Source of the DNA: Rhizobium sp. Root708
GTDB lineage: Bacteria > Pseudomonadota > Alphaproteobacteria > Rhizobiales > Rhizobiaceae
Assembly: GCF_001429725.1 (NCBI RefSeq)
Contig: NZ_LMHV01000004.1
Span: 119,481 to 183,480 of the forward strand
Direction: 5' to 3'
Length of the DNA stretch: 64,000 nt
A program made the translations under genes and the position numbers. Each line of letters opens with the position of its first letter. The first letter of the stretch is position 1. Under the pieces are notes generated by a model. That model saw nothing but the letters and a program-made list of their open reading frames with translations, did not search any database and was not told the origin of the DNA. This document shows, piece after piece, positions 44,423-54,363 of the stretch.

Positions 44423-45688
44423 ATGGATGATCATCGTGTCGTCGTCGTAGGCGGCGGTTTCGGCGGGCTGCAGTTCGTCAACGACCTCAAGGGCGCCGGT
44501 ACGCGCATCACGCTGGTCGATCGGCGAAACCACCATCTATTCCAGCCGCTGCTCTATCAGGTTGCGACCACTATCCTGTCCACCTCCGAGATCGCCTGGC
44601 CGATTCGGCACCTCTACAGCGACCGCGGTGACGTCACGACGCTGCTGGCCGAAGTCACCGGCGTGGATGCTGCGCGCAAACAGGTGCAGCTTCGGGATGG
44701 CACAACGCTCGACTACGACACGCTGGTTCTCGCGACCGGCGCGACGCACGCCTATTTCGGTCGAGACGAGTGGGAGCCTGTCGCGCCTGGATTGAAGACG
44801 CTCGAGGACGCGACGACCATACGCCGGCGCGTGCTACTTGCGTTCGAGCGGGCGGAGTTGGCGACGGATCCGGCGGTCCGCGACGCGCTCTTGACCTTTA
44901 CGATCATCGGCGCTGGGCCGACAGGCGTCGAGCTTGCCGGCATCATCGCCGAGCTGGCGCACAAGACGATGCCGAAGGAATTCCGCAATATCGACACCCG
45001 GACCACCAAGGTCGTGCTCGTGGAGGCCGGCCCGCGTGTCCTCCCGAGCTTTGCGGAGGAGCTTTCCGCCTACGCCCAGAAGGCGCTGGAAGATCTTGGC
45101 GTTGAAGTGCGCTTGGGAAAGCCGGTGACGGAATGCTCAGTTGATGGCGTGAAGATCGGCGAGACCTTTCTGGCAAGCCGGACGATCGTCTGGGCTGCCG
45201 GCGTGCAGGCATCGCCGGCTGCGAAGTGGCTCGACATACCTGCCGACCGTGCTGGCAGGTCCGTTGTCGGGCCGGATTTAACGGCGCCCGGTCTGCCCGA
45301 CGTCTTCGTCATCGGTGACACTGCATCGGTCAAGCGAAGCGATGGTTCACCGGTTCCCGGCATCGCGCCGGCGGCGAAGCAGCAGGGGGGCTATGTGGCG
45401 AAGGTCGTTCGGGCGCGGCTCGCAGGCAAGACGGCACCGCAGGCTTTCCGCTATCGCCATCAGGGTAGCCTTGCGACGATCGGCCAAAGTGCCGCGATCG
45501 TGGACTTCGGAAAGGTCAAGCTGAAGGGATGGATTGCCTGGTGGATATGGGGGCTTGCCCATATCTACTTCCTGATCGGCACCCGCTCACGCTTTGCCGT
45601 GGCCTGGAGCTGGTTGTGGATCTATCTCAGCGGTCAGCATAGCGCCCGGCTGATCACGCAAAAAGAGACGATGCGCGACGAAGGGTAG
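44423..45688 (+). CDS. NAD(P)/FAD-dependent oxidoreductase, NDH-2-like
   Basis: 421 aa. Two dinucleotide folds: VVVVGGGFGGLQFVNDLK at the N-terminus (FAD) and FTIIGAGPTGVELAGIIAEL (NADH). The IVWAAGVQASPAAKWLDIPA and GDTASVKRSDGSPVPGIAPA blocks and C-terminal amphipathic/hydrophobic stretch (WIAWWIWGLAHIYFLIGT) resemble type II NADH dehydrogenases, which feed quinone without pumping protons. ATG at 44423 has AAGGA 6 nt upstream. Confidence 0.88.
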   Translation: MDDHRVVVVGGGFGGLQFVNDLKGAGTRITLVDRRNHHLFQPLLYQVATTILSTSEIAWPIRHLYSDRGDVTTLLAEVTGVDAARKQVQLRDGTTLDYDTLVLATGATHAYFGRDEWEPVAPGLKTLEDATTIRRRVLLAFERAELATDPAVRDALLTFTIIGAGPTGVELAGIIAELAHKTMPKEFRNIDTRTTKVVLVEAGPRVLPSFAEELSAYAQKALEDLGVEVRLGKPVTECSVDGVKIGETFLASRTIVWAAGVQASPAAKWLDIPADRAGRSVVGPDLTAPGLPDVFVIGDTASVKRSDGSPVPGIAPAAKQQGGYVAKVVRARLAGKTAPQAFRYRHQGSLATIGQSAAIVDFGKVKLKGWIAWWIWGLAHIYFLIGTRSRFAVAWSWLWIYLSGQHSARLITQKETMRDEG

Positions 45689-45729
45689 GCGGCTCCGAAG
45701 AGCCGCCCTCGTTCTTAGAGTTTGAAGCT

Positions 45730-46776
45730 TCACGCCGCCAGCGAAGCGATGTCGATGACGAAGCGGTAGCGAACGTCGCTCTTCAGAACGCGCTCGTAGG
45801 CTTCGTTGACCTGCTGGATGTTGATCTTCTCGATCTCGGAGACGATGTTGTGCTCGCCGCAGAAGTCGAGCATTTCCTGGGTTTCTTTGATTGAGCCGAT
45901 CATCGAACCGGAGATGCTCTTGCGGCCGGGGATCAACGAGAAGGCGTGGACCGGGATTGGGTTTTCCGGTGCACCGACCACGACGAAGGCGCCGTCGACC
46001 TTGATCAGGCCAAGATAGGCGTTCCAGTCGATTTCGGCGCTTACGGTGCAGATCACCAGGTCGAAAGTGCCGGCGAGCTTCTTGAAGGTCTCTTCGTCCG
46101 ATGTCGCGTAGTATTCCTTGGCGCCGAGCTTCAGGCCGTCTTCCTTCTTGGAAAGGCTCTGGGAGAGAACGGTGATATCCGCACCCATGGCCGCGCCGAG
46201 CTTGACGCCCATATGGCCGAGGCCGCCCATGCCGACGATCGCGACCTTCTTGCCGGGGCCGGCATTCCAGTGGCGAAGTGGCGAATAGAGCGTGATGCCG
46301 GCGCAGAGCAGCGGAGCGGAGGCGTCTAGCGGAAGGTTGTCCGGAATGGACATGACGTAGCCTTCCTTGACGACGATCGAGTCGGAATAGCCGCCCTGGG
46401 TCGCCGTCTTGCCGTCGGCTTCCACGCTGTTGTAGGTGCCGACGAGACCCGGCATGTACTGCTCGAGGTCAACGTCGCGCGATGCGCAGCCGACGCAGCT
46501 ATCGACGAAGCAGCCGACGCCGACGCGGTCGCCGACCTTGAATTTGGTGACGGCGGAACCGACGGCCGAGACGATGCCGGCAATCTCGTGGCCCGGCACG
46601 ATCGGGTAGACGGCGTTCTTCCATTCGTTACGGACGGTGTGGATGTCCGAATGGCAGATGCCGGCGAACTTGATGTCGATCACGACGTCGTCGGGATTGG
46701 GGTCGCGGCGCTCGAAGGTGAAGGGCGTGAGCGGCTTCGACGCGTCGGTGGCTGCATAGCCTTTTGCAATAGGCAT
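45730..46776 (-). CDS. Zinc-dependent NAD(P) alcohol dehydrogenase (YahK/CAD-type)
   Basis: 348-aa MDR. Catalytic zinc ligands: Cys in [16 protein letters not shown], His in [10 protein letters not shown], and Cys in [14 protein letters not shown]; structural zinc [12 protein letters not shown] motif. NADP-binding [20 protein letters not shown]. Typical of cinnamyl-alcohol/aldehyde reductases (YahK). Divergent from an AraC regulator across 190 bp with a palindromic site, a common ADH/YqhC-type arrangement. Confidence 0.92.
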   Translation of the reverse strand: MPIAKGYAATDASKPLTPFTFERRDPNPDDVVIDIKFAGICHSDIHTVRNEWKNAVYPIVPGHEIAGIVSAVGSAVTKFKVGDRVGVGCFVDSCVGCASRDVDLEQYMPGLVGTYNSVEADGKTATQGGYSDSIVVKEGYVMSIPDNLPLDASAPLLCAGITLYSPLRHWNAGPGKKVAIVGMGGLGHMGVKLGAAMGADITVLSQSLSKKEDGLKLGAKEYYATSDEETFKKLAGTFDLVICTVSAEIDWNAYLGLIKVDGAFVVVGAPENPIPVHAFSLIPGRKSISGSMIGSIKETQEMLDFCGEHNIVSEIEKINIQQVNEAYERVLKSDVRYRFVIDIASLAA

Positions 46777-46863
46777 CTGAGACTTCCTTTCGGGGTTCCT
46801 GGGTGGATGGCCGGAAAATGCACCGGATCGTCATTAGGGCGGTAGAGCAATCCTCCGAGCTTC

Positions 46864-46879
46864 TTGCACGATCCTGCAA
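46864..46879. promoter_or_regulatory. Candidate operator TTGCACGATCCTGCAA in ADH/AraC promoter
   Basis: Inverted repeat TTGCA-N6-TGCAA in the 190-bp gap between the divergent alcohol dehydrogenase and AraC genes. Its core TGCACGATCCTGCA matches 13 of 14 bases of the palindrome upstream of the MerR-LuxR gene. Confidence 0.6.
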
Positions 46880-46966
46880 AATTGAGGGGATTGCCTATTT
46901 TCGGCCGCGCCAAGCTGGCCTAAATAGGGACCATCAGCCGGCACGCAGACGAAGGGCTTTTCTTGC

Positions 46967-47869
46967 ATGACCTTGCCATTCAATCCCTATCAGGAAATCG
47001 CTTCGATTGCCGCGCGCTTCGCGGTGGACGAGGGAGAATTCCGCACCGCCATCGAGAGCCTGGGTGTCAGTCGCCGGCACACGCCGAGCGCGCCTTGTCA
47101 CGGCAGCTACCGTCCGTGCATCGCCATTGTCATCCAGGGCGCGAAAAGCCTTCGTCTCGGATCCGATGTGATCAACTATGGTGCGGGCGATTATCTTCTG
47201 ACCTCGCTGGACCTGCCTGTGATCTGGCGCGTGGTGGAGGCCAGCGAGGAGGTTCCGCATATCTGTCTGACGCTGGCGATCAACAGCGAGAAGGTACTCG
47301 AACTGCTCAGCCGTACGGATATTCCGCGACCGGGAGCGCCGGGGCAGGGTCGCGGCATTGCCGTCAACATGGCCACGCCGGAGTTTCTGGATGCAACTGT
47401 AAGGTTGCTGCGCTTGCTGGATCGTCCAGGGGATATAGCGGCGATGGCGCCGCTGATCGAACAGGAAATTCTCTATCGGGTCCTCACCGGTCCCGACGGC
47501 GGACGGCTGATCAACATTGCGGTCGCGGACAGTCACGGCAACCGGATCGCACGGGCGATCGGATGGCTCAGGCAGAATTTCGCACGGCCGCTGCGTATCG
47601 AGGATCTGGCCGAGCACGTCAGCATGAGCGTGTCGTCCTTCCATCACCATTTCAAATCGATCACCGCCATGACGCCGGTGCAGTATCAGAAGCAGCTACG
47701 ACTGCACGAGGCCCGACGGCTGATGCTGATGGAACGTCTGGATGCCGGAACGGCCGGGCACCGCGTCGGATATCAAAGCCCGTCGCAGTTCAGTCGCGAA
47801 TATAGTCGCGTCTACGGCCTGTCTCCGCTCAGGGACATCGAGGCGGCGCGCGAACCTGACGGGGTTTAA
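46967..47869 (+). CDS. AraC family regulator (AraC_N type)
   Basis: 300 aa. N-terminal AraC_N cupin-like domain (about 40-160: PCHGSYRPCIAIVIQGAKSL followed by RLGSD, YGAGDYLLTSLDLPV) and C-terminal HTH pair (about 200-290: LAEHVSMSVSSFHHHFKSIT, VGYQSPSQFSREYSRVYGLS). This YqhC-like class usually controls adjacent aldehyde/alcohol reductases. Divergent from the alcohol dehydrogenase gene. Confidence 0.9.
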   Translation: MTLPFNPYQEIASIAARFAVDEGEFRTAIESLGVSRRHTPSAPCHGSYRPCIAIVIQGAKSLRLGSDVINYGAGDYLLTSLDLPVIWRVVEASEEVPHICLTLAINSEKVLELLSRTDIPRPGAPGQGRGIAVNMATPEFLDATVRLLRLLDRPGDIAAMAPLIEQEILYRVLTGPDGGRLINIAVADSHGNRIARAIGWLRQNFARPLRIEDLAEHVSMSVSSFHHHFKSITAMTPVQYQKQLRLHEARRLMLMERLDAGTAGHRVGYQSPSQFSREYSRVYGLSPLRDIEAAREPDGV

Positions 47870-47983
47870 GGGTATTCGCCCGTCCGAGTGGCTGGAGACG
47901 AATATGCCGGCGCGGATGCGCTGAAATTTTGCTATGACGCCGCTTGACGTGCCGAGAGCTTTGCAGCATAAAGCCCGCGAACC

Positions 47984-47997
47984 GTACCGTACGGTAC
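47984..47997. promoter_or_regulatory. Perfect palindrome GTACCGTACGGTAC upstream of TetR-ilvC
   Basis: 14-bp exact palindrome, 18 bp before the TetR GTG, overlapping where the leader of the gene would lie. Probable autoregulatory operator; it could also influence ilvC if read-through occurs. Confidence 0.6.
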
Positions 47998-48015
47998 ATA
48001 TCGGGAGTGAGCAAC

Positions 48016-49733
<1,718 letters not shown>

Positions 49734-49756
49734 GCGATTTCTGAACTGCGAATATC

Positions 49757-49784
49757 AGGCCGGGGCGAAAGCTCCGGCCTTTTT
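49757..49784 (+). terminator. Rho-independent terminator after ilvC
   Basis: Stem AGGCCGGGGC/GCTCCGGCCT (10 bp with one G-U), GAAA loop, then TTTTT; 24 bp after the ilvC stop. Confidence 0.9.
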
Positions 49785-49805
49785 CGCTCCCGCGATCCGC
49801 GGAAA

Positions 49806-50063
49806 TTAGATCGACCGGCGCCCGCTGACCGTGTGGTAGAGCCACAGCACGACTACCGCGCCGATGACGGCCACCACAAGGCTGTAGATATTAAACCCGG
49901 TGATCCCGGACGCGCCGAAAAAGCTGAAGATCACGCCGCCGACAATGGCGCCAACGATGCCGAGGACGATGTCCATCAGCATACCGGCGCCGCTCTTGTT
50001 GACGATCTTGCTACCAATAAAACCCGCAATCAATCCGAGTATGATCCAGCTGATAACAGACAT
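49806..50063 (-). CDS. GlsB/YeaQ/YmgE family membrane protein
   Basis: 85 aa, three TM helices: SVISWIILGLIAGFIGSKIV, then the conserved GMLMDIVLGIVGAIVGGVIF, and FNIYSLVVAVIGAVVVLWLY. Transglycosylase-associated small stress protein family; precise function unknown. ATG at 50063 follows GGAGGGG. Convergent to ilvC and divergent from the YidB-like gene. Confidence 0.9.
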   Translation of the reverse strand: MSVISWIILGLIAGFIGSKIVNKSGAGMLMDIVLGIVGAIVGGVIFSFFGASGITGFNIYSLVVAVIGAVVVLWLYHTVSGRRSI

Positions 50064-50208
50064 CTTCTCTTCCCCTCCTTGATAGGTCGAATATTCGGAC
50101 CATCTAAACTTCGAAGCTAAAGTGGCGATGCGGGAAATCAAGCCTCGGCACGGCCTTGCGGCACGCTTTTTACTCGTAATTTGCAGTAAAATCGAAAAGG
50201 AGGATGAC

Positions 50209-50694
50209 ATGGGAAACTTCGATGACGCTGTTCCCGGTGGGAGCATCTCGAAACCGATCATGATCGCGCTTGGGGCGCTTCTGGTCGGCAAGCTGCTCGG
50301 TGGCAAGAGCGCGCCCGAGGAAACACAGCAGCCCAACCAACCGGCCAATAGCGGTGCCGACGACGGCGGGTTGCTCGGCAATCTCGGTGGCCTTGCGGGT
50401 GGTCTGGGTGGTCTCGGCGGGTTGGGCGGGCTGCTCGGCAAACTGACGGAAGCCGGGCAGGGTTCGGTCGCCGATTCCTGGGTTAAGCCGGGCCAGAACG
50501 AACCGATCGCTCCTGGGAACCTGGAAAACGCCCTCGGCTCACAGACCATCAGCGATCTGGCGCGGCAAGCCGGAATCAGTGAGCAGGAACTGTTGACCCA
50601 ACTCTCGAAGGTTCTGCCTGGCGTCGTCGACAAGCTGACGCCACAAGGGCAGATCCCGAACCAGGCGCAAATCGCCGCGCTGCTCCGCTCCTGA
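50209..50694 (+). CDS. YidB (DUF937) family protein
   Basis: 161 aa. A Gly-rich LGGLAGGLGGLGGLGGLLG stretch (about 60-80) follows the N-terminal hydrophobic segment, and the DUF937 C-terminal block has NLENALGSQTISDLARQAGI followed by EQELLTQLSKVLPGVVDKLT. ATG at 50209 with AAGGAGG 6 nt upstream. The family is linked to small HTH-like cytoplasmic or envelope-associated proteins of unknown role. Ends in a strong terminator. Confidence 0.85.
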   Translation: MGNFDDAVPGGSISKPIMIALGALLVGKLLGGKSAPEETQQPNQPANSGADDGGLLGNLGGLAGGLGGLGGLGGLLGKLTEAGQGSVADSWVKPGQNEPIAPGNLENALGSQTISDLARQAGISEQELLTQLSKVLPGVVDKLTPQGQIPNQAQIAALLRS

Positions 50695-50723
50695 AAAGGC
50701 TTCTGAGCCAATCTGGATGTTGT

Positions 50724-50760
50724 CGATCCCGTTCTCGGAAGAGAGCGGGATCGCTTTTTT
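50724..50760 (+). terminator. Rho-independent terminator after the YidB-like gene
   Basis: 13-bp stem CGATCCCGTTCTC/GAGAGCGGGATCG (one G-U) with loop GGAA, then CTTTTTT. Confidence 0.92.
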
Positions 50761-50825
50761 CACGACCGCTACCCTCGGTTTTTTGAGCGAGAAAGCGCCA
50801 AACGTGATCACGATTAGCAACCAAA

Positions 50826-50846
50826 TAGGTCAGCAATGTTGACTTA
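50826..50846. promoter_or_regulatory. Inverted repeat TAGGTCA-N7-TGACTTA upstream of aminotransferase gene
   Basis: Half-sites TAGGTCA and TGACTTA (one mismatch) separated by GCAATGT, 54 bp upstream of the aminotransferase ATG; a candidate regulator site of unknown owner. Confidence 0.35.
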
Positions 50847-50899
50847 TTGTTTGTTGCGTGATCTGGTCGCCTGAAGACAAAAAATTACGAGGAAGCTCC

Positions 50900-52120
50900 A
50901 TGTTGAATTGGGATAATATCTTTGCAACCCGTTCTTCGCGCATGCGTGCATCGGAAATCCGCGAGCTGCTGAAGCTGCTTGATCGGCCCGATATCATCTC
51001 TTTCGCGGGCGGCATTCCGGATCCGGCGCTGTTTCCCGACCAGGAATTCAAGGCGGCCTACGCAGATATCTTCAGCAGCACTGCCGTCAGCGCTGCTCTG
51101 CAATATTCCGTCAGTGAGGGCTACAAGCCGCTTCGCGAATGGCTGATCAAACAGATGGCCGCGCTCGGTATTCCCTGCGAGCTCGATAACGTCTTCATCG
51201 TGTCGGGATCGCAGCAGGGGTTGGACTATCTCGGCAAGCTGTTCCTGTCGCCTGGCGATACCGGGCTTGTCACCTGGCCGACCTATCTCGGCGCCCTGCA
51301 GGCCTTCAATGCCTACGAGCCGAACTACGACCAGCTGACGCCAAACGGCAATCGGACGCCGGAGTCCTACCGTGCACAGGCGGAAGCCGCCGGCGGCAAG
51401 GTGAAGTTTGCCTATCTCTCCGCCGACTTTTCCAACCCGACCGGCGAGACCGTCGATCAGGCAGGACGGGAAAAGGTTCTGGCGCTCGCCGATGAACTCG
51501 ATATCGCCGTGATCGAGGACGGCGCCTACCAGTCGCTGCGCTACGACGGCACGCCGATTGCACCGATCCTGGCGACGGAAATCGCGAAGAAGGGCAACAT
51601 CAACGACACTCGCACGATCTACTGCGGCAGTTTCTCGAAGACGCTGGCGCCGGGCCTGCGCGTCGGCTTCATCGTGGCCAACGCTCCCGTCATCCGCAAG
51701 CTGGTGCTGATGAAGCAGGCGGCCGACCTGCACTCCTCGACGATCAACCAGATGGCAATCTCGCACGTTGCCGAACGCGGGTTCGATGCTCAGGTCGCCA
51801 AGATCAAGTCTGTCTACAGCCGTCGCCGCGATGTCATGCTGGCGGCCCTCGAAAAATACATGCCTGCAGGAACAAGCTGGACGAAGCCGGAAGGCGGAAT
51901 GTTCATATGGGTGACGCTGCCTGAAGGCATGGACGGCGCCGCGCTGCTAGCCAAGTCGCTGGAAACGGCAAAGGTTGCGTTCGTCCCCGGCAAGCCATTT
52001 TTCGCCGACGGCTCGGGAGCAAACACTTTCCGCGTTAGCTTCTCCTGCGCCAACGACCAATTGATCGAGGAGGGCATCAGCCGCCTCGGTGCACTGATCG
52101 AGAGCGAGATCGGCGGCTGA
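50900..52120 (+). CDS. PLP-dependent aminotransferase (class I/II, 2-aminoadipate-like)
   Basis: 406 aa, fold-type I. PISFAGGIPDPALFPDQEF-like opening, YSVSEGYKPLREWL, GSQQGLDYLGKLFLSPGD, aspartate in VIEDGAYQSLRYDG and the PLP lysine in GSFSKTLAPGLRVGF. The N-terminal FAGGIPDPxLFP motif resembles LysN/AroAT-type transaminases; substrate not determinable. ATG at 50900 with GAGGA 6 nt upstream; an earlier in-frame start is not needed. Monocistronic. Confidence 0.93.
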   Translation: MLNWDNIFATRSSRMRASEIRELLKLLDRPDIISFAGGIPDPALFPDQEFKAAYADIFSSTAVSAALQYSVSEGYKPLREWLIKQMAALGIPCELDNVFIVSGSQQGLDYLGKLFLSPGDTGLVTWPTYLGALQAFNAYEPNYDQLTPNGNRTPESYRAQAEAAGGKVKFAYLSADFSNPTGETVDQAGREKVLALADELDIAVIEDGAYQSLRYDGTPIAPILATEIAKKGNINDTRTIYCGSFSKTLAPGLRVGFIVANAPVIRKLVLMKQAADLHSSTINQMAISHVAERGFDAQVAKIKSVYSRRRDVMLAALEKYMPAGTSWTKPEGGMFIWVTLPEGMDGAALLAKSLETAKVAFVPGKPFFADGSGANTFRVSFSCANDQLIEEGISRLGALIESEIGG

Positions 52121-52147
52121 TCAGGTCGCCGATCCCGTCGGAAATGA

Positions 52148-53206
52148 CTACCGGTTGACGTGCGGGCCGAGCAGTTCCAGGTCGGCCTCGCTCAACCTGT
52201 CGCTGGCTGTGTTCAGCTGGTGCCAATAGGGGTAGAGGACGGGCGGCAGGCTGACTGCATCGAGGCGCTTGCGTTCGTCTTCCGTCAGCTTCAGATCGGC
52301 TGCGGCCAGATTGTCCTTGAACTGAGCTTCAGTGCGGCCGCCGATGATGACCGAGGTGATGGCTTTCCGGCCGATCAGCCAGGCAAGTGCCACCTGGGCT
52401 GCCGAGACGCCACGTTCGTCGGCGATCGCCACCAGCGTTTCCACGATATTCCACAGCCGGTTTTCGTCGCGGATCGGCGGCTCGGTCCAGCCGGCGAACT
52501 GGCGCGAGCCTTCCGGCGCGGCCTGGTTGCGGCGATGCTTGCCGGAGAGCAGGCCAGCTGCGAGCGGGCTCCAGACCAGCACGCCGAGTCCCTGGTCGAT
52601 GCTAACAGGCAGCAACTCATATTCCGCATCACGCGCTTCGAGCGTGTAGTGGATCTGCTGGCTGATGAACCGCTCACGCTTTTCGCGCTCGCTGACCCCG
52701 AGCGCCTTCATGATGTGCCAGCCCGAGAAGTTCGAGCATCCGACATAGCGGACCTTGCCTTGACGGACGAGCGTGTCCAGCGCCTCCAGGGTTTCTTCGA
52801 GCGGCGTCTGCCCGTCCCACTCGTGAAGCTGGTAGAGGTCGATGACATCCGTCTTCATGCGCCGGAGGCTGGCTTCGCAGGCGCTGATCAGATGGTAGCG
52901 TGACGAGCCGACATTATTCGGGCCGTCTCCCATCGGGAAGCGTGCCTTGGTTGCGATCAGCACGCCGTTCTTGCGCGGTCCACCGATGATTTCACCCAGG
53001 ATCTCCTCGCAGACTCCCTGCGAGTAGACGTCGGCGGTATCGATCAGGTTGACGCCGGCGTCGAGGCAGATGTCGACCAGCCTGCGCGCTTCGCTGACAC
53101 CGAGATCGCCCACCATCTTGGCCCAGCCTTGGCCACCGAATGTCATCGTGCCCATCGTCACGGTCGAAATCTTCAGGCCAGAGCGGCCGAGAAGCCGATA
53201 TTCCAT
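52148..53206 (-). CDS. Aldo/keto reductase (AKR, KCNAB/YghZ-like)
   Basis: 352 aa. Opening MEYRLLGRSGLKISTVTMGT, catalytic DTADVYSQGVCEEILGEII, Lys in GVLIATKARFPM, YQLHEWDGQTPLEETLEALD, and cofactor-binding IIGGRTEAQFKDNL near the end. Typical of NADP-dependent ketone/sugar aldehyde reductases. Substrate unknown. Stands divergent from the ABC importer operon. Confidence 0.92.
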   Translation of the reverse strand: MEYRLLGRSGLKISTVTMGTMTFGGQGWAKMVGDLGVSEARRLVDICLDAGVNLIDTADVYSQGVCEEILGEIIGGPRKNGVLIATKARFPMGDGPNNVGSSRYHLISACEASLRRMKTDVIDLYQLHEWDGQTPLEETLEALDTLVRQGKVRYVGCSNFSGWHIMKALGVSEREKRERFISQQIHYTLEARDAEYELLPVSIDQGLGVLVWSPLAAGLLSGKHRRNQAAPEGSRQFAGWTEPPIRDENRLWNIVETLVAIADERGVSAAQVALAWLIGRKAITSVIIGGRTEAQFKDNLAAADLKLTEDERKRLDAVSLPPVLYPYWHQLNTASDRLSEADLELLGPHVNR

Positions 53207-53367
53207 ATGCTTCCTCCAAAAATGCTTGAGTCAAAACGTGCGCTAGAAGATAGGGGCGGGCGGGGCGGGTCAAGGCATGATCGGTCATTGCCGGCGGGAA
53301 GCCGACTGTCACAATCATGTTATCCGTGGTGGCTAAGGAAACGGCTCTCCATCATCGAGGACCCATC

Positions 53368-54345
53368 ATGAAGACGATCGTTTCCGCCGCCGCACTGCTC
53401 GCAGCCAGCTTGCTTGCAATCCCGGCATCCGCCGCCAATCTCGTTCTCTACACGAGCCAGCCGAACGAAGATGCGCAGGCGACCGTCGATGGCTTCATGG
53501 CCGCCAACCCCGACGTCAAGGTCGACTGGGTCCGTGACGGCACGCCGAAGATCATGGCAAAGCTGCAGGCCGAGATCGAAGCCGGTAATCCGGTTGCCGA
53601 CGTTCTGCTGATTGCCGATACGGTGACGCTCGAGCGCCTGAAGGAAGCCGGCAAACTGCTCGCCTACAAGTCCCCGGAAGCTGCAAGCTACGACGCCTCG
53701 CTCTACGATGCGGACGGCTATTATTACTCGACGAAGCTCATCACCACAGGCATCGTCTACAACACGTCCGCCGCCTTCAAGCCGACCAGCTGGAAGGACC
53801 TGACCAAGGCCGAGGCCAAGGGTCTCGTGACCATGCCGAGCCCGCTGACGTCGGGTGCCGCCCTCATCCATACCCAGACGCTGGCCGGCGTCGAAGGCCT
53901 CGGCTGGGACTTCTACAAGGATCTCGCGGGCAATGGCGCAATTGCTGCTGGCGGCAACGGTGCTGTTCTCAAGTCGGTTGCCTCCGGCGAGAAGGCCTTC
54001 GGCATGGTCGTCGACTACATGCCGATCCGCGAGAAGGCCAAGGGCGCTCCGGTCGAGTTCGTGTTCCCGACGGAAGGCGTCTCGGCCGTGACCGAGCCGG
54101 TCGGTATTCTTGCCAGCTCCAAGAATGCCGACGCGGCGAAGAAGTTCGTCGACTACGTCCTCTCTGAAAAGGGCCAGGAAGGCTTCCTCAAGCTTGGTTA
54201 CATCCCGGCTCGCAACGACATGAAGCTGCCGGAAGGTTTCCCGGCTCGCGACACCATCAAGGTGCTGCCGATCAACGCCGCCGAAGCGCTGAAGAACACC
54301 GATCAGGACCTCAAGACCTTCTCCGGTATCTACGGCTCGAACTAA
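53368..54345 (+). CDS. ABC importer periplasmic binding protein (Fe3+-type)
   Basis: 325 aa, Sec signal peptide about 1-22 (LLAASLLAIPASAA). Type II binding-protein fold: NLVLYTSQPNEDAQATVDGF, YYYSTKLITTGIVYNTSAAF with tyrosines like those of FbpA-type ferric binding proteins, and GMVVDYMPIREKAKG. Ligand could be iron or another anion/thiamine-class solute; not settled. ATG at 53368 with GAGG upstream. Starts a three-gene importer operon. Confidence 0.85.
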   Translation: MKTIVSAAALLAASLLAIPASAANLVLYTSQPNEDAQATVDGFMAANPDVKVDWVRDGTPKIMAKLQAEIEAGNPVADVLLIADTVTLERLKEAGKLLAYKSPEAASYDASLYDADGYYYSTKLITTGIVYNTSAAFKPTSWKDLTKAEAKGLVTMPSPLTSGAALIHTQTLAGVEGLGWDFYKDLAGNGAIAAGGNGAVLKSVASGEKAFGMVVDYMPIREKAKGAPVEFVFPTEGVSAVTEPVGILASSKNADAAKKFVDYVLSEKGQEGFLKLGYIPARNDMKLPEGFPARDTIKVLPINAAEALKNTDQDLKTFSGIYGSN

Positions 54346-54363
54346 CAGGCCGCAGACAGCGAT

